From the NCBI GenBank assembly GCA_050733935.1, contig JBOHUC010000125.1:1-19200 (forward strand): a stretch of 19,200 nucleotides of DNA, written 5' to 3'. Of this stretch, positions 1-8,233 are shown in pieces. Source of the DNA: JBOHUC01 sp050733935 (GTDB taxonomy: Bacteria; Eisenbacteria; RBG-16-71-46; DASYSL01). A program made the position numbers and the translations under genes. How positions within the stretch are numbered: the stretch's first letter is position 1; each line of letters opens with the position of its first letter. The notes below the pieces were generated by a model. It saw only the letters and a list, made by a program, of their open reading frames with translations, was not told the DNA's origin and did not search any database.

Positions 1-1287
1 GTCGCAGGCCGCGCGAACGAGCCGCTCCCCCATTCCGTAGGTGCACGCGTAGCCGCCGTAGTCGCGCGCGAAGCGGATCGACCGGCGCGCCTGTTCGCGC
101 GTCTGAAGCGCGAAGCGCTGGCGAAGACTCACGACCGAGTCGACGGTCGCGCCGCGCTCGAGCTGAAGCTCCGCGAACTGACACCCGAGACCCATCAACT
201 GCTCCTGGATGCGCTCGATCTCGAGCAGGCGCGCGATCTCTTCGGGCTCGGAGAGCGCGGCAGGAAGCCCGGCGGACGGGAACACGCGGCGCGCGAGCCA
301 CAGCCCGAGCGTCTCGTCGTCGAGCAGCACCTTGATCCCCGCGTTCGCCGCCCCTTCGCTGATCACTCCCTGCGGCGAGTAGAGCGGATAGACCGAGTAC
401 TCGACCCAGCCGCGCCCGCGATAGAGCTCGGCTTCGCGCAGCGTCATCTCGGCGTGATGCCCGAAGTAGGTCTCGTGCGCGAGCGTGGCGACGAGCGAAT
501 GCGCCCGGAGCGGGAGATCGCGATTCACCTCGACGCGCGAGTGCCCGTGGCCCAGGTACCAGTTGTAGGCCGACCAGCTCGTGCCCGTGACGAGCCGCAC
601 CTCGTCGATCTCCTCGTCGATCGGAAGACGCAGCATGCTGCGCCCCATGCTCCGGAGATCGGCGACGATCGTGTCCGCGCACGCCTTCACGCGCTCGGGA
701 CGGATCGTGTAGCGGTCGTGGAACGCATCGAGACGGGCCGCGAGCCCACCCGGGCCGGGAGGCAGGAGGCGGTCGAGCTGTGCCAACACGGGCTCGTAGT
801 CCTGAGACTGGAACGGTCGCGGGGGCGCGAGATCGAACAGCGCGCGCAGCTGATCGTCGAACGGCACGCGCTCGCCCGAGATCAGGCGCAGGCGCGTCTC
901 CGCGGCCCCGAGCTGCTTGAGCAGGGACTGCGTGCGGAGATCGGCCGGCGTGGGACCCAGGTCACGGAGCTCGGTCGCGAGGGTCTCGGCGCGCTTCCGA
1001 AGCACCTGCGGAGTCGAGATCGCGCGCTGGGCGACGCGCCGCTTGATCTCCGGCTCCCCGATATAGCTGTCGACGAAACCGGGATCGATGCGATCGATCT
1101 CGAGGCAGAGATCCACGTAGTCGCTCGCGATGCGATCGAGGACGACGGGAGCACTCGGCGCCGTCGAGCTCTTGCCCGAGATCGCCATCGGCGCGGCCGT
1201 CGCGGGATTCACGCTCACGAACGCCACGACGCCGGTGAGCGCGGTGAGCGAGACGAGCACGGCGCACGTGAGGAGAGCTTTAGGCAC
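1..1287 (-). CDS. Exported DUF885-like putative metallohydrolase (3' end cut by window edge)
   Basis: The reading frame is open from a GTG at 1287 to the left edge (429 codons, no stop), so the C-terminus is missing. The first ~32 residues form a signal peptide or membrane anchor: a Lys, a long hydrophobic stretch, then ATAAP. A zinc-site-like motif, HETYFGHHAE, lies at residues 271-280 and is followed by an ISEG segment near 309-312. DUF885 proteins carry a similar HEAxPGHH motif followed by a downstream Glu, so a periplasmic or surface metallopeptidase-like role is inferred. The Pro before GHH is replaced by Phe and the rest is divergent, so this may be a sister family. GTG was chosen because it places the signal sequence at the N-terminus. 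Only a weak GGGA precedes it, and the frame stays open upstream. No catalytic activity or substrate can be assigned. Confidence 0.72.
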   Translation of the reverse strand, partial: MPKALLTCAVLVSLTALTGVVAFVSVNPATAAPMAISGKSSTAPSAPVVLDRIASDYVDLCLEIDRIDPGFVDSYIGEPEIKRRVAQRAISTPQVLRKRAETLATELRDLGPTPADLRTQSLLKQLGAAETRLRLISGERVPFDDQLRALFDLAPPRPFQSQDYEPVLAQLDRLLPPGPGGLAARLDAFHDRYTIRPERVKACADTIVADLRSMGRSMLRLPIDEEIDEVRLVTGTSWSAYNWYLGHGHSRVEVNRDLPLRAHSLVATLAHETYFGHHAEMTLREAELYRGRGWVEYSVYPLYSPQGVISEGAANAGIKVLLDDETLGLWLARRVFPSAGLPAALSEPEEIARLLEIERIQEQLMGLGCQFAELQLERGATVDSVVSLRQRFALQTREQARRSIRFARDYGGYACTYGMGERLVRAACD

Positions 1288-1396
1288 GAGAATCCCGGCC
1301 GCTACCTGGGGGGTTCGGCAAAAGAGGGTGCGAACGAGGGTCAACACTCTGGACCCGAGCACGTTGAACGTCCTGTTTGAGGATCCGCTCGAGGTC

Positions 1397-1413
1397 GCTC
1401 GTGGGGCACGAGC
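1397..1413. repeat. Perfect 7-bp inverted repeat with 3-nt loop
   Basis: GCTCGTG, loop GGG, then CACGAGC forms a compact hairpin in the 213-bp gap between the CorA-like gene and the DUF885-like gene. Both genes are read leftward, so it lies about 90 nt past the CorA-like stop. No T-run follows on either strand. It could be a factor-dependent terminator element, an RNA-stabilising hairpin or chance in GC-rich DNA. Confidence 0.35.
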
Positions 1414-1442
1414 ACTTCGACGGTCCGATCCCAAGGGCGCCC

Positions 1443-1489
1443 GGTCCGGACGAAGTGCGCCAAGTGTACCCCTGCCCCCCGTCCGGTCC
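1443..1489 (-). terminator. Possible terminator-like imperfect hairpin after the CorA-like gene
   Basis: Read on the minus strand, an arm GGACCGGACG begins 11 nt after the TAA stop of the CorA-like gene. It pairs with CGTCCGGACC 27 nt later, with one mismatch in ten positions. The placement suits a transcript end. The long loop and absence of a U-tract make an intrinsic terminator doubtful. No other gene-like signal is seen in 1288-1500. Confidence 0.25.
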
Positions 1490-1500
1490 AACGAGAACCT

Positions 1501-3249
1501 TTACGGCGCGACCGGACCCCGGGTTTCCGGGCCTCCGGACCCCGCTGCTCCTGCCGCCCCCGCCGGCCCGGCCGTCCCTGCCGCATTGCGCGGCCGGCGG
1601 GCCCAGACCGCGCGCAGGGCCTCCCAGCGCTCGCGCGGCTCGTTCCCCTCCTCGGCCAGCGCCTCGAGGAATCCCGACAGGCGCTTCGAGCGCCAGACCG
1701 TGAAGAACGTGAGGAGCCCCGTCGCACCGAGGGCCACGAGGAAGTAGAGGACCTTCACGGTCCACGGCCGGTCCGCGAGCGCGAACACGTTCATGCCGAG
1801 GACGCCCGTCGCCACCGTGCCGATGAGCCCGAGCGTCGTCACGACGGTGAGACGCACGACCGTGTTCGCCTGGCGGCGAATGCTGTCGCTGTCGAGGTAG
1901 TCGCTCATGTCCTGGATCTCGGTGCGGACTTCATCGTACAGGCGATCCACGTCGATGTGCCCGGTCCACAGGCGGAAGAGATCGCGCGACTGGTCCTGGG
2001 TCGAGACCTCGTGGAACCAGTAGCGGTGCGTGAAGCGGAGGAAGGTCTCGGACGTGCGGCGAATGATCCGCTTGAACGCCTTGATCGATTCCACGTCGTC
2101 GATGTCGAGGCGGCTGATCGCGAGCACGAGCCGGTCGGACAGCATGAGGAGGGCCGCCTTGTGGAAGTGCGCGATCAACCCGAGCAGGAAGTACTGGCGC
2201 CGGAACTGTCCGAGGAGCCCCGTTTCCGCATTCGTGAAATACGGATCCCCGTTCCGGCCGATGAGCAGGAACGCATGGCCCGTGCACAGGAAGCGTGTCG
2301 TTCCCGGAGCGGCCCCGTCCCCCGGCGACCAGTAGCGGTCGTAGCAGGACTTCTCCTCGAAGCGCGCGATTTCGGGCCCTCCGATCGGCAGGGCGTGGCC
2401 GCGCGAGGGACCGGTCGCAAGCCCGAGGCGCACGAAGTCCTCGCGCTCGAGGGCGCGCGGATCGTCGAACGCGAGATACGCCATGAACGGCATCCGGTAG
2501 TACTCGAGCTGGCGGTAGCGAATCGGGCCCGGGGCCTCCGAAGCGTCGGGGACCATGGGGGCCAGCAGCCACTCCCAGTGAAGCGCGAAGCACGGAGCGC
2601 GGGTGCGCGCGACCGCCTTGACGTAGCGCTCGCGATCCTCGAAGTCCGAGCGCGCAAGCACGCCTCCCCCGCGGCCGATCCACTCGACCGACACGGGACA
2701 GCGCTCGCCCAGGCCGTCGGCCGTCCACGACGCGGGATACGCGCGCGCAAAGCGGAACGAGAGGTCCTCGACCGACGCGAGCGGAAGCTCGGCACTCGCG
2801 ACTTCGAGGACGAACAGGGCGACGTCGATGTCGTAGAAGAAGTAGAGCGCACAATGCTCGACCGAAAGGGCGATCGGGCGGTCCCCCGGAGCGAGCACGA
2901 CCTGCGCGCCCGCAACGTCGTCGCGCTCGAACACGCGGATCGGTGAGCCGCCGTAGCCGGCGCGACCGCGGGAGGACTCGCCGTACAGGAAGCGCTGCAC
3001 GTGCGGAAGGAACGCGACGAACTCCGCGTAATCGGATTCCCGGAAGCGCGCCGGATCGCCGACCGCGGGCTTCGCTTCCCGCCACGCGTTCCCGGGCAGC
3101 GCGCCGAACGCGCCCGCGTGCCCGCCCGAGCGCACGCGCCCGCCGAGCGGGGACAGCTGGAGCGGCCAGAGCAGGATCTGGCGGAACTGGCGAACCGGGG
3201 GTGGGGATCCCGTGACGTCCTCCGCGAAACCACCAGCCTTGGGGGGCAA
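1501..3249 (-). CDS. CorA-like (2-TM-GMN) membrane protein with large N-terminal domain
   Basis: This 582-residue protein ends in the layout of CorA-type divalent-cation channels. A long soluble N-terminal part precedes a helical stalk (about residues 385-460). TM1 spans about 465-488 and finishes in the signature Gly-Met-Asn (485-487). TM2 lies at about 498-519, followed by a basic cytoplasmic SKR stretch. Mg2+ or a related divalent cation is the likely substrate by family. The N-terminal ~380 residues are much longer than in classical CorA (about 320 residues in total). Residues 553-582 are an Ala/Gly/Pro-rich tail. The start is TTG at 3249. An in-frame TAG lies upstream near the glucokinase promoter, and no ATG, GTG or other TTG occurs between it and 3249, so TTG is the only usual start that keeps the hydrophobic QILLWPLQLSPL segment. 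No Shine-Dalgarno is visible. Transport activity is inferred, not shown. Confidence 0.78.
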   Translation of the reverse strand: MPPKAGGFAEDVTGSPPPVRQFRQILLWPLQLSPLGGRVRSGGHAGAFGALPGNAWREAKPAVGDPARFRESDYAEFVAFLPHVQRFLYGESSRGRAGYGGSPIRVFERDDVAGAQVVLAPGDRPIALSVEHCALYFFYDIDVALFVLEVASAELPLASVEDLSFRFARAYPASWTADGLGERCPVSVEWIGRGGGVLARSDFEDRERYVKAVARTRAPCFALHWEWLLAPMVPDASEAPGPIRYRQLEYYRMPFMAYLAFDDPRALEREDFVRLGLATGPSRGHALPIGGPEIARFEEKSCYDRYWSPGDGAAPGTTRFLCTGHAFLLIGRNGDPYFTNAETGLLGQFRRQYFLLGLIAHFHKAALLMLSDRLVLAISRLDIDDVESIKAFKRIIRRTSETFLRFTHRYWFHEVSTQDQSRDLFRLWTGHIDVDRLYDEVRTEIQDMSDYLDSDSIRRQANTVVRLTVVTTLGLIGTVATGVLGMNVFALADRPWTVKVLYFLVALGATGLLTFFTVWRSKRLSGFLEALAEEGNEPRERWEALRAVWARRPRNAAGTAGPAGAAGAAGSGGPETRGPVAP

Positions 3250-3290
3250 CGGCGACGTGGCGAATGCATACCACGACGCGGGCGCAGGAG

Positions 3291-3319
3291 TTGGCGAAAT
3301 CCGCGCAACCGACTATTGT
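3291..3319 (+). promoter_or_regulatory. Putative sigma70-type promoter of glucokinase-transketolase, leaderless
   Basis: TTGGCG (3291-3296) and TATTGT (3314-3319) are separated by exactly 17 nt, each matching 4 of 6 consensus bases. A start site about 7 nt downstream would fall at 3326-3328, on or next to the glucokinase ATG. No Shine-Dalgarno lies in the 20 nt before that ATG, which agrees with a leaderless message. This is a prediction from spacing and motif only. Confidence 0.42.
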
Positions 3320-3327
3320 TCGCGGCA

Positions 3328-4317
3328 ATGATCCTCTCCGGCGACATTGGCGGCACGAAGGCTGAGCTCGCGCTCTATGAGCCGCGTGACGGCAGGCTCG
3401 TCGAGCGGCACGCGCGCAGGGTCGCGACCGACGCGTATCCGAGCCTCGAGGACCTGATCGTCGAATTCCTGAGCCGCGGCTCGGAGACAATCGAGAGTGC
3501 GGCGTTCGGAATCGCCGGGCCGGTCGTGCACAACCGGGTCGTGGGCACGAATCTGCCGTGGGTCGTCGAAGAGAAGCCGCTTGCGCGGCGGCTCGGGCTT
3601 CCGCGGGTCGAGATCGTCAACGACCTCGAGGCCACGGCGTTCGGGCTCGCGGCTCTCACCCCGGATGAAGTCGTGACCCTCGAGGAAGGCCGCCCGGATC
3701 CCGAGGGCTCGATCGCCGTGATCGCGGCCGGCACCGGTCTCGGAGAAGCCATGCTCACGACCGACGACGGCGTGACCATCGCGCGCGCGTCCGAGGGCGG
3801 TCACCGCACGTACAGTCCGCGCACCGAGACCGAGATCGACCTCATGCGTTACTTGAGCGACCGTTTCGGCGGGCACGTGTCGTGGGAACGCGTCGTCTCG
3901 GGTCCCGGGCTCTCGAACATCTACGAGTTCCTGCGCGACACCGGTCGCGCGCAGGAGCCCGCATGGCTCGCCGCCGAGCGCGCTTCTGGCGATCCGAACG
4001 TCGCGATCGCGCAGGCCGATGGAAAAGCCGAGATCGCCACCCTCGCCACCGATCTCTTCGTGGACGCGTACGGGGCGGAGGCGGGGAACCTCGCGCTCCA
4101 GGTGCTCGCGACCGGCGGTGTCTACGTCGCGGGCGGCATCGCGCCCAAGATGCGCGAGCGGCTCTCCGACGGCCGCTTCCTCGCCGCGTTTCGCGACAAG
4201 GGGCGGCTCGGACCGCTGCTCGCCCGGATCCCCGTCCGTCTCGTCCTCAATGAACGTACGGCGCTCCTCGGAGCCGCCGGCCTCGCCTGGTCGCGCGCCG
4301 CCGCGCGCACTCCTTGA
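3328..4317 (+). CDS. glk: Glucokinase (Glk family)
   Basis: ATP-dependent phosphorylation of glucose to glucose-6-phosphate in the cytoplasm, the entry step for the pathway genes in this window. The 329-residue length fits bacterial Glk. The N-terminus MILSGDIGGTK carries the phosphate-binding DxGGTK loop. Further family landmarks are FGIAGPV, VEIVNDLEATAFGL with the catalytic Asp in NDLEA, AAGTGLGEA, SEGGHRTYSP, and YVAGGIAPKM near the C-terminus. These match the Glk group rather than ROK kinases, because the ROK Cys-rich zinc motif is absent. ATG 3328 was chosen because family members begin just before GDIGGTK. The frame is open further upstream to 3001, but that part is antisense to the CorA-like gene. 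It is probably co-transcribed with transketolase, 49 bp downstream. No Shine-Dalgarno is seen. Confidence 0.95.
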   Translation: MILSGDIGGTKAELALYEPRDGRLVERHARRVATDAYPSLEDLIVEFLSRGSETIESAAFGIAGPVVHNRVVGTNLPWVVEEKPLARRLGLPRVEIVNDLEATAFGLAALTPDEVVTLEEGRPDPEGSIAVIAAGTGLGEAMLTTDDGVTIARASEGGHRTYSPRTETEIDLMRYLSDRFGGHVSWERVVSGPGLSNIYEFLRDTGRAQEPAWLAAERASGDPNVAIAQADGKAEIATLATDLFVDAYGAEAGNLALQVLATGGVYVAGGIAPKMRERLSDGRFLAAFRDKGRLGPLLARIPVRLVLNERTALLGAAGLAWSRAAARTP

Positions 4318-4366
4318 GTCACTCGGAACCCGGACGCCCCCTGAGGGCCGGAAAGGACCCCCGCCG

Positions 4367-6436
4367 ATGCCTCCCGCGAAGACGACGACCGATCTGACCA
4401 CGTTGAGCGTCCAGACCTTGAAGATGCTCGCGATCGACGCGGTCGAGGCCGCGAAGTCCGGACATCCCGGATCGCCCATGGGTCAGGCGGACATCGCGTA
4501 CGTGATGTGGACCCGGTTCCTGCGCTTCTGGCCGGCGGATCCCGCGTGGCCGAATCGCGACCGCTTCGTGCTCTCGGCCGGGCATGGATCGATGCTCCTC
4601 TACGGACTTCTCCATCTCACGGGCTACGACGTGCCACTCGACGAATTGAAGCACTTCCGCCAGTGGGGCTCGATGACGCCCGGCCATCCCGAGCACGGAC
4701 ACACGCCCGGTGTCGAGACGACGACCGGGCCGCTCGGCCAGGGCTTCGGGAACGCGGTCGGCATGGCGATCGCCACATCGCTCGCCGCGGCGCGCTACAA
4801 CACGAACGACTTCCACCCCGTCGATCATCGCGTCTTCGGAATCTGCTCCGATGGCGATGTGATGGAGGGCGTGTGTCACGAGGCCGCCTCGATTGCGGGA
4901 CACCTCGGCCTCGGCAACCTCATCCTCGTGTACGACGACAATCACATCACGATCGAGGGCGACACGGCGCTCGCGTTCAGCGAGGACGTGCCGAAGCGAT
5001 TCGAGGCGTACGGCTGGCACGTCCAGAGTATCGACGGCCACGATCACGCGGAGATCGAGCGGGCGCTCGCCGCGGCCATGGCCGAAACGGCACGCCCGAG
5101 CTTGATCTGCGCGCGCACGCACATCGCAAACGGAGCCCCGCACGCGCACGACACCGCGGAGGCACACGGTGCCCCGCTCGGACCCGAGGAGGTGCGCGAG
5201 ACGAAGGAGGCCGCAGGCTGGCCGCTCGAGCCCACGTTCCTCGTGCCGGACGAAGCGCGGCAGCACTGGCGCGATGCCGCGCGCCGGAACAAGCCCGCGT
5301 ACGACGCGTGGCAGGAGTCGTTCGAGCGCTGGCGGGCAGCGCAGCCGGAGAAGGCAGCCGCATGGGATCAAGCGCACGCTTCGCAGGCGGAGGCCCTGCC
5401 CGAGGACCTCGAAGCGCGCCTGATCGCGGCGGCCGGCACGAAGACCGACGCCACGCGCTCGCTCGGGGCGCTCGTGCTCCAGGAGGCGGCGAAGCTCGTG
5501 CCGTCGCTCGTCGGCGGTTCCGCGGATCTCGATCCCTCGACCAAGACTGCGATCAAGAGCTCGACCAGCGTCGCGCGCTCGGCGTTCGACGGGCGCGTGT
5601 TCCACTTCGGCATTCGCGAGCACGGAATGGGGGCCATCCTGAACGGGATGGCGCTCTACGGCGGGTTCATCCCGTTCGGCTCGACGTTTCTCATTTTCTC
5701 GGATTACATGCGCGCGTCGATCCGTCTCGCCGCACTCATGAAGCAGCGCGTGATCTACGTCTTCACGCACGACTCCGTGCTGCTCGGCGAGGACGGCCCC
5801 ACGCACCAGCCGATCGAGCACCTGTGGGCGCTGCGCTTGATCCCGAATCTCGAGCTGTGGCGTCCGGCCGACGGCCCCGAGGTCGCCGTGTCGTGGGCGC
5901 GCGCCCTCCGGCGCGAGCACGGACCGACCGCGATCGTGCTCACGCGCCAGAAGACCTCCCCCGTTCCGCGCAGCGGGGCCGGTGCGAGCCCGGTCGACGC
6001 TCCGGCCATCGCGCGCGGCGGCTACGTGGTGTTCGAAGCGGGCGCCGCAGCGCCGGGAGCGCGCGGCGGGCCGGTCACGCTGGTCGCAACGGGCTCGGAG
6101 GTCGGGCTCGGAATCGAGGCCGCACAGCTTCTCGCGGCCGGCGGACAGGCGGTGCGCGTCGTCTCGATGCCGTGCGTCGATGCGTTCCTCGCGCAGGACG
6201 CGAAATGGCGCGACCGCGTTCTCCCGCCGGGCGGACCGAGGGTCGCCATCGAGCTCGGACGAAGCCTTCCCTGGGCTTCGGTCCTGGGAAGCGAGGCGCT
6301 CCTGATCGGACTCGACCACTTCGGCGCCTCGGCCCCGGCCGCGGAGCTTGCGAAGCACTTTGGATTCACGCCTGAAGCTGTCGCCAAGAGAGTCGAAGGC
6401 TGGCTGCGCCCGGGCCGCACCGACCGCGCCTCGTGA
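4367..6436 (+). CDS. tkt: Transketolase
   Basis: Thiamine-diphosphate enzyme of the non-oxidative pentose phosphate pathway that moves two-carbon units between sugar phosphates. The 689 residues are near the usual length. Landmarks are the substrate/TPP His in KSGHPGSPMG (residues 30-39), GPLGQGFGNAVGMA, the cofactor motif SDGDVMEG with a downstream DDNHITIEGD (about 161-199), the glutamate in FGIREHGMGAILNG, and HDSVLLGEDGPTHQPIEHL. The first Gly of the usual GDG is Ser here, while the Asp-Gly is kept. ATG 4367 is preceded by AAGGA about 10 nt away. The frame is open back to 4019, but that stretch overlaps glucokinase and is not transketolase-like. The gene ends 4 bp from the convergent glycosyltransferase, so any terminator must lie inside coding DNA. 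Confidence 0.96.
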   Translation: MPPAKTTTDLTTLSVQTLKMLAIDAVEAAKSGHPGSPMGQADIAYVMWTRFLRFWPADPAWPNRDRFVLSAGHGSMLLYGLLHLTGYDVPLDELKHFRQWGSMTPGHPEHGHTPGVETTTGPLGQGFGNAVGMAIATSLAAARYNTNDFHPVDHRVFGICSDGDVMEGVCHEAASIAGHLGLGNLILVYDDNHITIEGDTALAFSEDVPKRFEAYGWHVQSIDGHDHAEIERALAAAMAETARPSLICARTHIANGAPHAHDTAEAHGAPLGPEEVRETKEAAGWPLEPTFLVPDEARQHWRDAARRNKPAYDAWQESFERWRAAQPEKAAAWDQAHASQAEALPEDLEARLIAAAGTKTDATRSLGALVLQEAAKLVPSLVGGSADLDPSTKTAIKSSTSVARSAFDGRVFHFGIREHGMGAILNGMALYGGFIPFGSTFLIFSDYMRASIRLAALMKQRVIYVFTHDSVLLGEDGPTHQPIEHLWALRLIPNLELWRPADGPEVAVSWARALRREHGPTAIVLTRQKTSPVPRSGAGASPVDAPAIARGGYVVFEAGAAAPGARGGPVTLVATGSEVGLGIEAAQLLAAGGQAVRVVSMPCVDAFLAQDAKWRDRVLPPGGPRVAIELGRSLPWASVLGSEALLIGLDHFGASAPAAELAKHFGFTPEAVAKRVEGWLRPGRTDRAS

Positions 6437-6440
6437 CGCC

Positions 6441-8144
6441 CTAGCGCGAACGCTCGAGCATCAGATAGCAGTCGGCCGAGGCCGTGTCGGCGACGAGCGG
6501 AAAGACGGCCGCGAGAGTCATCGACGTGCCGAAAGCCTCGAGCATCGCGCGCTGGATCGGCTCCACCGCCGCCTCCGAAGGAACGGGCTCGCCCACGCGA
6601 AGCTCGCGCCCCGAGCGCGACCGCACGAGAAACCAGTCGGGCCTCTGCTCGGCGCAGATCGCGACCACCCGGGACATCGCCACCGGATCGCGCCCGGTGC
6701 GAACCGCGCCGTACTCGCCCGCGCGGCGGATCACCTGCGCAATCTCGGCATGGAGCAGCCCCTCGTGGTCGAGGACGGGAAGCCGCGAACCGTAACCCAG
6801 GGCGCCGACCTCGTACGCGAGAACGGATTCCCCCGTCGAGGCCCGATCCGCAAGCCAGCGACCGATCGTCAAGTACTGCTGCTGCGCGCGCAGCGGCGGA
6901 TCACTCATGCCCCGGTGGTGGCCGAGCAGGCGCTCGAACGAAGTTCCCGTCGCGAGGCCGAGCGCGACCGCGAGCGTCGAACCGAGTGCGACATTGAGCG
7001 CCCACCGGAAGGGCGGCCGGGCCGCGGCCGCATCCGCCCAAAGGCGCTGCACGCCGAGCGCCATGAGAAACAACGCCGCCGGGTAATACGGCAGGGCGAA
7101 TCGGGCGCCCGGCATCCAGTCGGCGGGCTTGAGAGCGACGATGACCGCCCCGCCCGCGAGAATCTGGAGCGCGCGCACGCGCGCGGCGTCCCGCATGAGG
7201 CCGCGCAGCGCAAGCACCGTGAACAGCGGGAGGAGAAGTCCGCCGAGCTCGGCTCCCGCCGGGAGGAAGTTCCGCCGAAACGCGCGGGCGCTGGCCGCGA
7301 GGAACGAGCGCGCATCCCCCGCTTCGACGAGGCGGAGAAAGGGCGGCGACTTCACGGCCGCCGTGTTGCTCACCCAGGCCCCGTAGTACTCGTAGCGTGC
7401 GAGAAGCAGCGCGACGAGCACGGCCCACACCGCGCCGAGAGTGATCCATCGGGAGCGAGTTCGACTTTCGAGGAGAACCGCGACCGAAAGGCCGGCTGCG
7501 AGGATCGGGCCTTCGGGACGCAGTGTGGCCACCGCGATCAGGGCCAGCCCGAGCCCCGCCTCCTTCGCGGGACCCGGTTCTGCAGCGGCGAGCGTCACGA
7601 CGACAAAGAGGGCGAGCGCGTAGGGAAGAGTTTCCATCCCGGACGCAAGATACGAGTGGAGCGACGGCAGGCTCGCGAGCACGAGGCAGGCGGCACCGGC
7701 GATCCGACGGTCACAGCCCGAACGAAGGAGAGCGCGGTACAACTGGAGGACGAGGAGCACCGCCGCCGTGACGTCGAGCACGCGCGCGGCCAGGGGCTCG
7801 GGAATTCCTGCGCGTCCCGCGAGCGCGAGAACCGCGACCCACGCAGGAGAGGAGAACCCCTCGACCCGCTCCCCCGGATTGAAGACCGGCCCGAGTCCGG
7901 CACCCAGATTGCGCGCGTACTGAAAGCTGATGTACGCATCGTCGAGCAGGAACGGCCACCACAGCACGGCCCAGACGAGGAGCATGCCCAGAGCGGGCAG
8001 CGCCGTCCACCACAGCCTCGAGGAAAGGACCAGGTTGTGAGCCGGCCGAAGGCCGTTCAAGACGGGTCCAAGTCTCTGGGGGATTGGCGCCCGAAAACGG
8101 AAAGATCGGGAATGGCAACGACGCGGGTGGATCCGTCCGCCCAC
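6441..8144 (-). CDS. Polytopic GT-C-type glycosyltransferase (AftB-like)
   Basis: An integral membrane protein of up to 567 residues with many hydrophobic segments, starting with TM1 near 48-66. Directly after TM1 comes DDAYISFQYARNL (68-80), then FNPGERVEGFSSP (88-100). Later motifs are ASGMETLPYALA, ATLRPEGP and ADWMPGARFALPYYP (341-355). This pattern is that of GT-C enzymes related to mycobacterial AftB, in which the Asp pair after TM1 is catalytic and a lipid-phosphate sugar is the donor. A periplasmic-side transfer of a sugar to an envelope glycan or protein is therefore inferred, with sugar and acceptor unknown. The start is unsure: GTG 8144 gives a basic 40-residue leader with no Shine-Dalgarno, while TTG 8060 would begin closer to TM1. 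The soluble C-terminal part (about 410-567) has no recognised motif. Confidence 0.75.
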   Translation of the reverse strand: MGGRIHPRRCHSRSFRFRAPIPQRLGPVLNGLRPAHNLVLSSRLWWTALPALGMLLVWAVLWWPFLLDDAYISFQYARNLGAGLGPVFNPGERVEGFSSPAWVAVLALAGRAGIPEPLAARVLDVTAAVLLVLQLYRALLRSGCDRRIAGAACLVLASLPSLHSYLASGMETLPYALALFVVVTLAAAEPGPAKEAGLGLALIAVATLRPEGPILAAGLSVAVLLESRTRSRWITLGAVWAVLVALLLARYEYYGAWVSNTAAVKSPPFLRLVEAGDARSFLAASARAFRRNFLPAGAELGGLLLPLFTVLALRGLMRDAARVRALQILAGGAVIVALKPADWMPGARFALPYYPAALFLMALGVQRLWADAAAARPPFRWALNVALGSTLAVALGLATGTSFERLLGHHRGMSDPPLRAQQQYLTIGRWLADRASTGESVLAYEVGALGYGSRLPVLDHEGLLHAEIAQVIRRAGEYGAVRTGRDPVAMSRVVAICAEQRPDWFLVRSRSGRELRVGEPVPSEAAVEPIQRAMLEAFGTSMTLAAVFPLVADTASADCYLMLERSR

Positions 8145-8233
8145 GCGGGCCGGTTTCTATGGTGGGGATTGGCGGGAACGAGATTGCCATACGCGCGCCG
8201 TCGGCGCAAACGCGAAAGTCGGGCCCTGCGGAC

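Noticed and set aside
1931..3490. A 519-codon minus-strand frame overlapping the CorA-like gene
   Set aside because: Arg-rich, no domain, and out of frame with the protein that carries the GMN motif and membrane helices. It is a shadow frame.
4019..4366. N-terminal extension of transketolase in the open frame
   Set aside because: It overlaps the end of glucokinase, is not transketolase-like, and the ATG at 4367 has a good AAGGA site before the conserved N-terminus.
4319..6358. A 679-codon open frame on the minus strand opposite transketolase
   Set aside because: The product is Arg/Glu-rich with no family motif, and the plus frame is an unmistakable transketolase. Long antisense frames are expected in very GC-rich genes.
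8192..8207. GCGCC-GTC-GGCGC hairpin between the YCII gene and the glycosyltransferase
   Set aside because: The stem is only 5 bp in GC-rich DNA with no U-run on either strand. Too weak to call a terminator.
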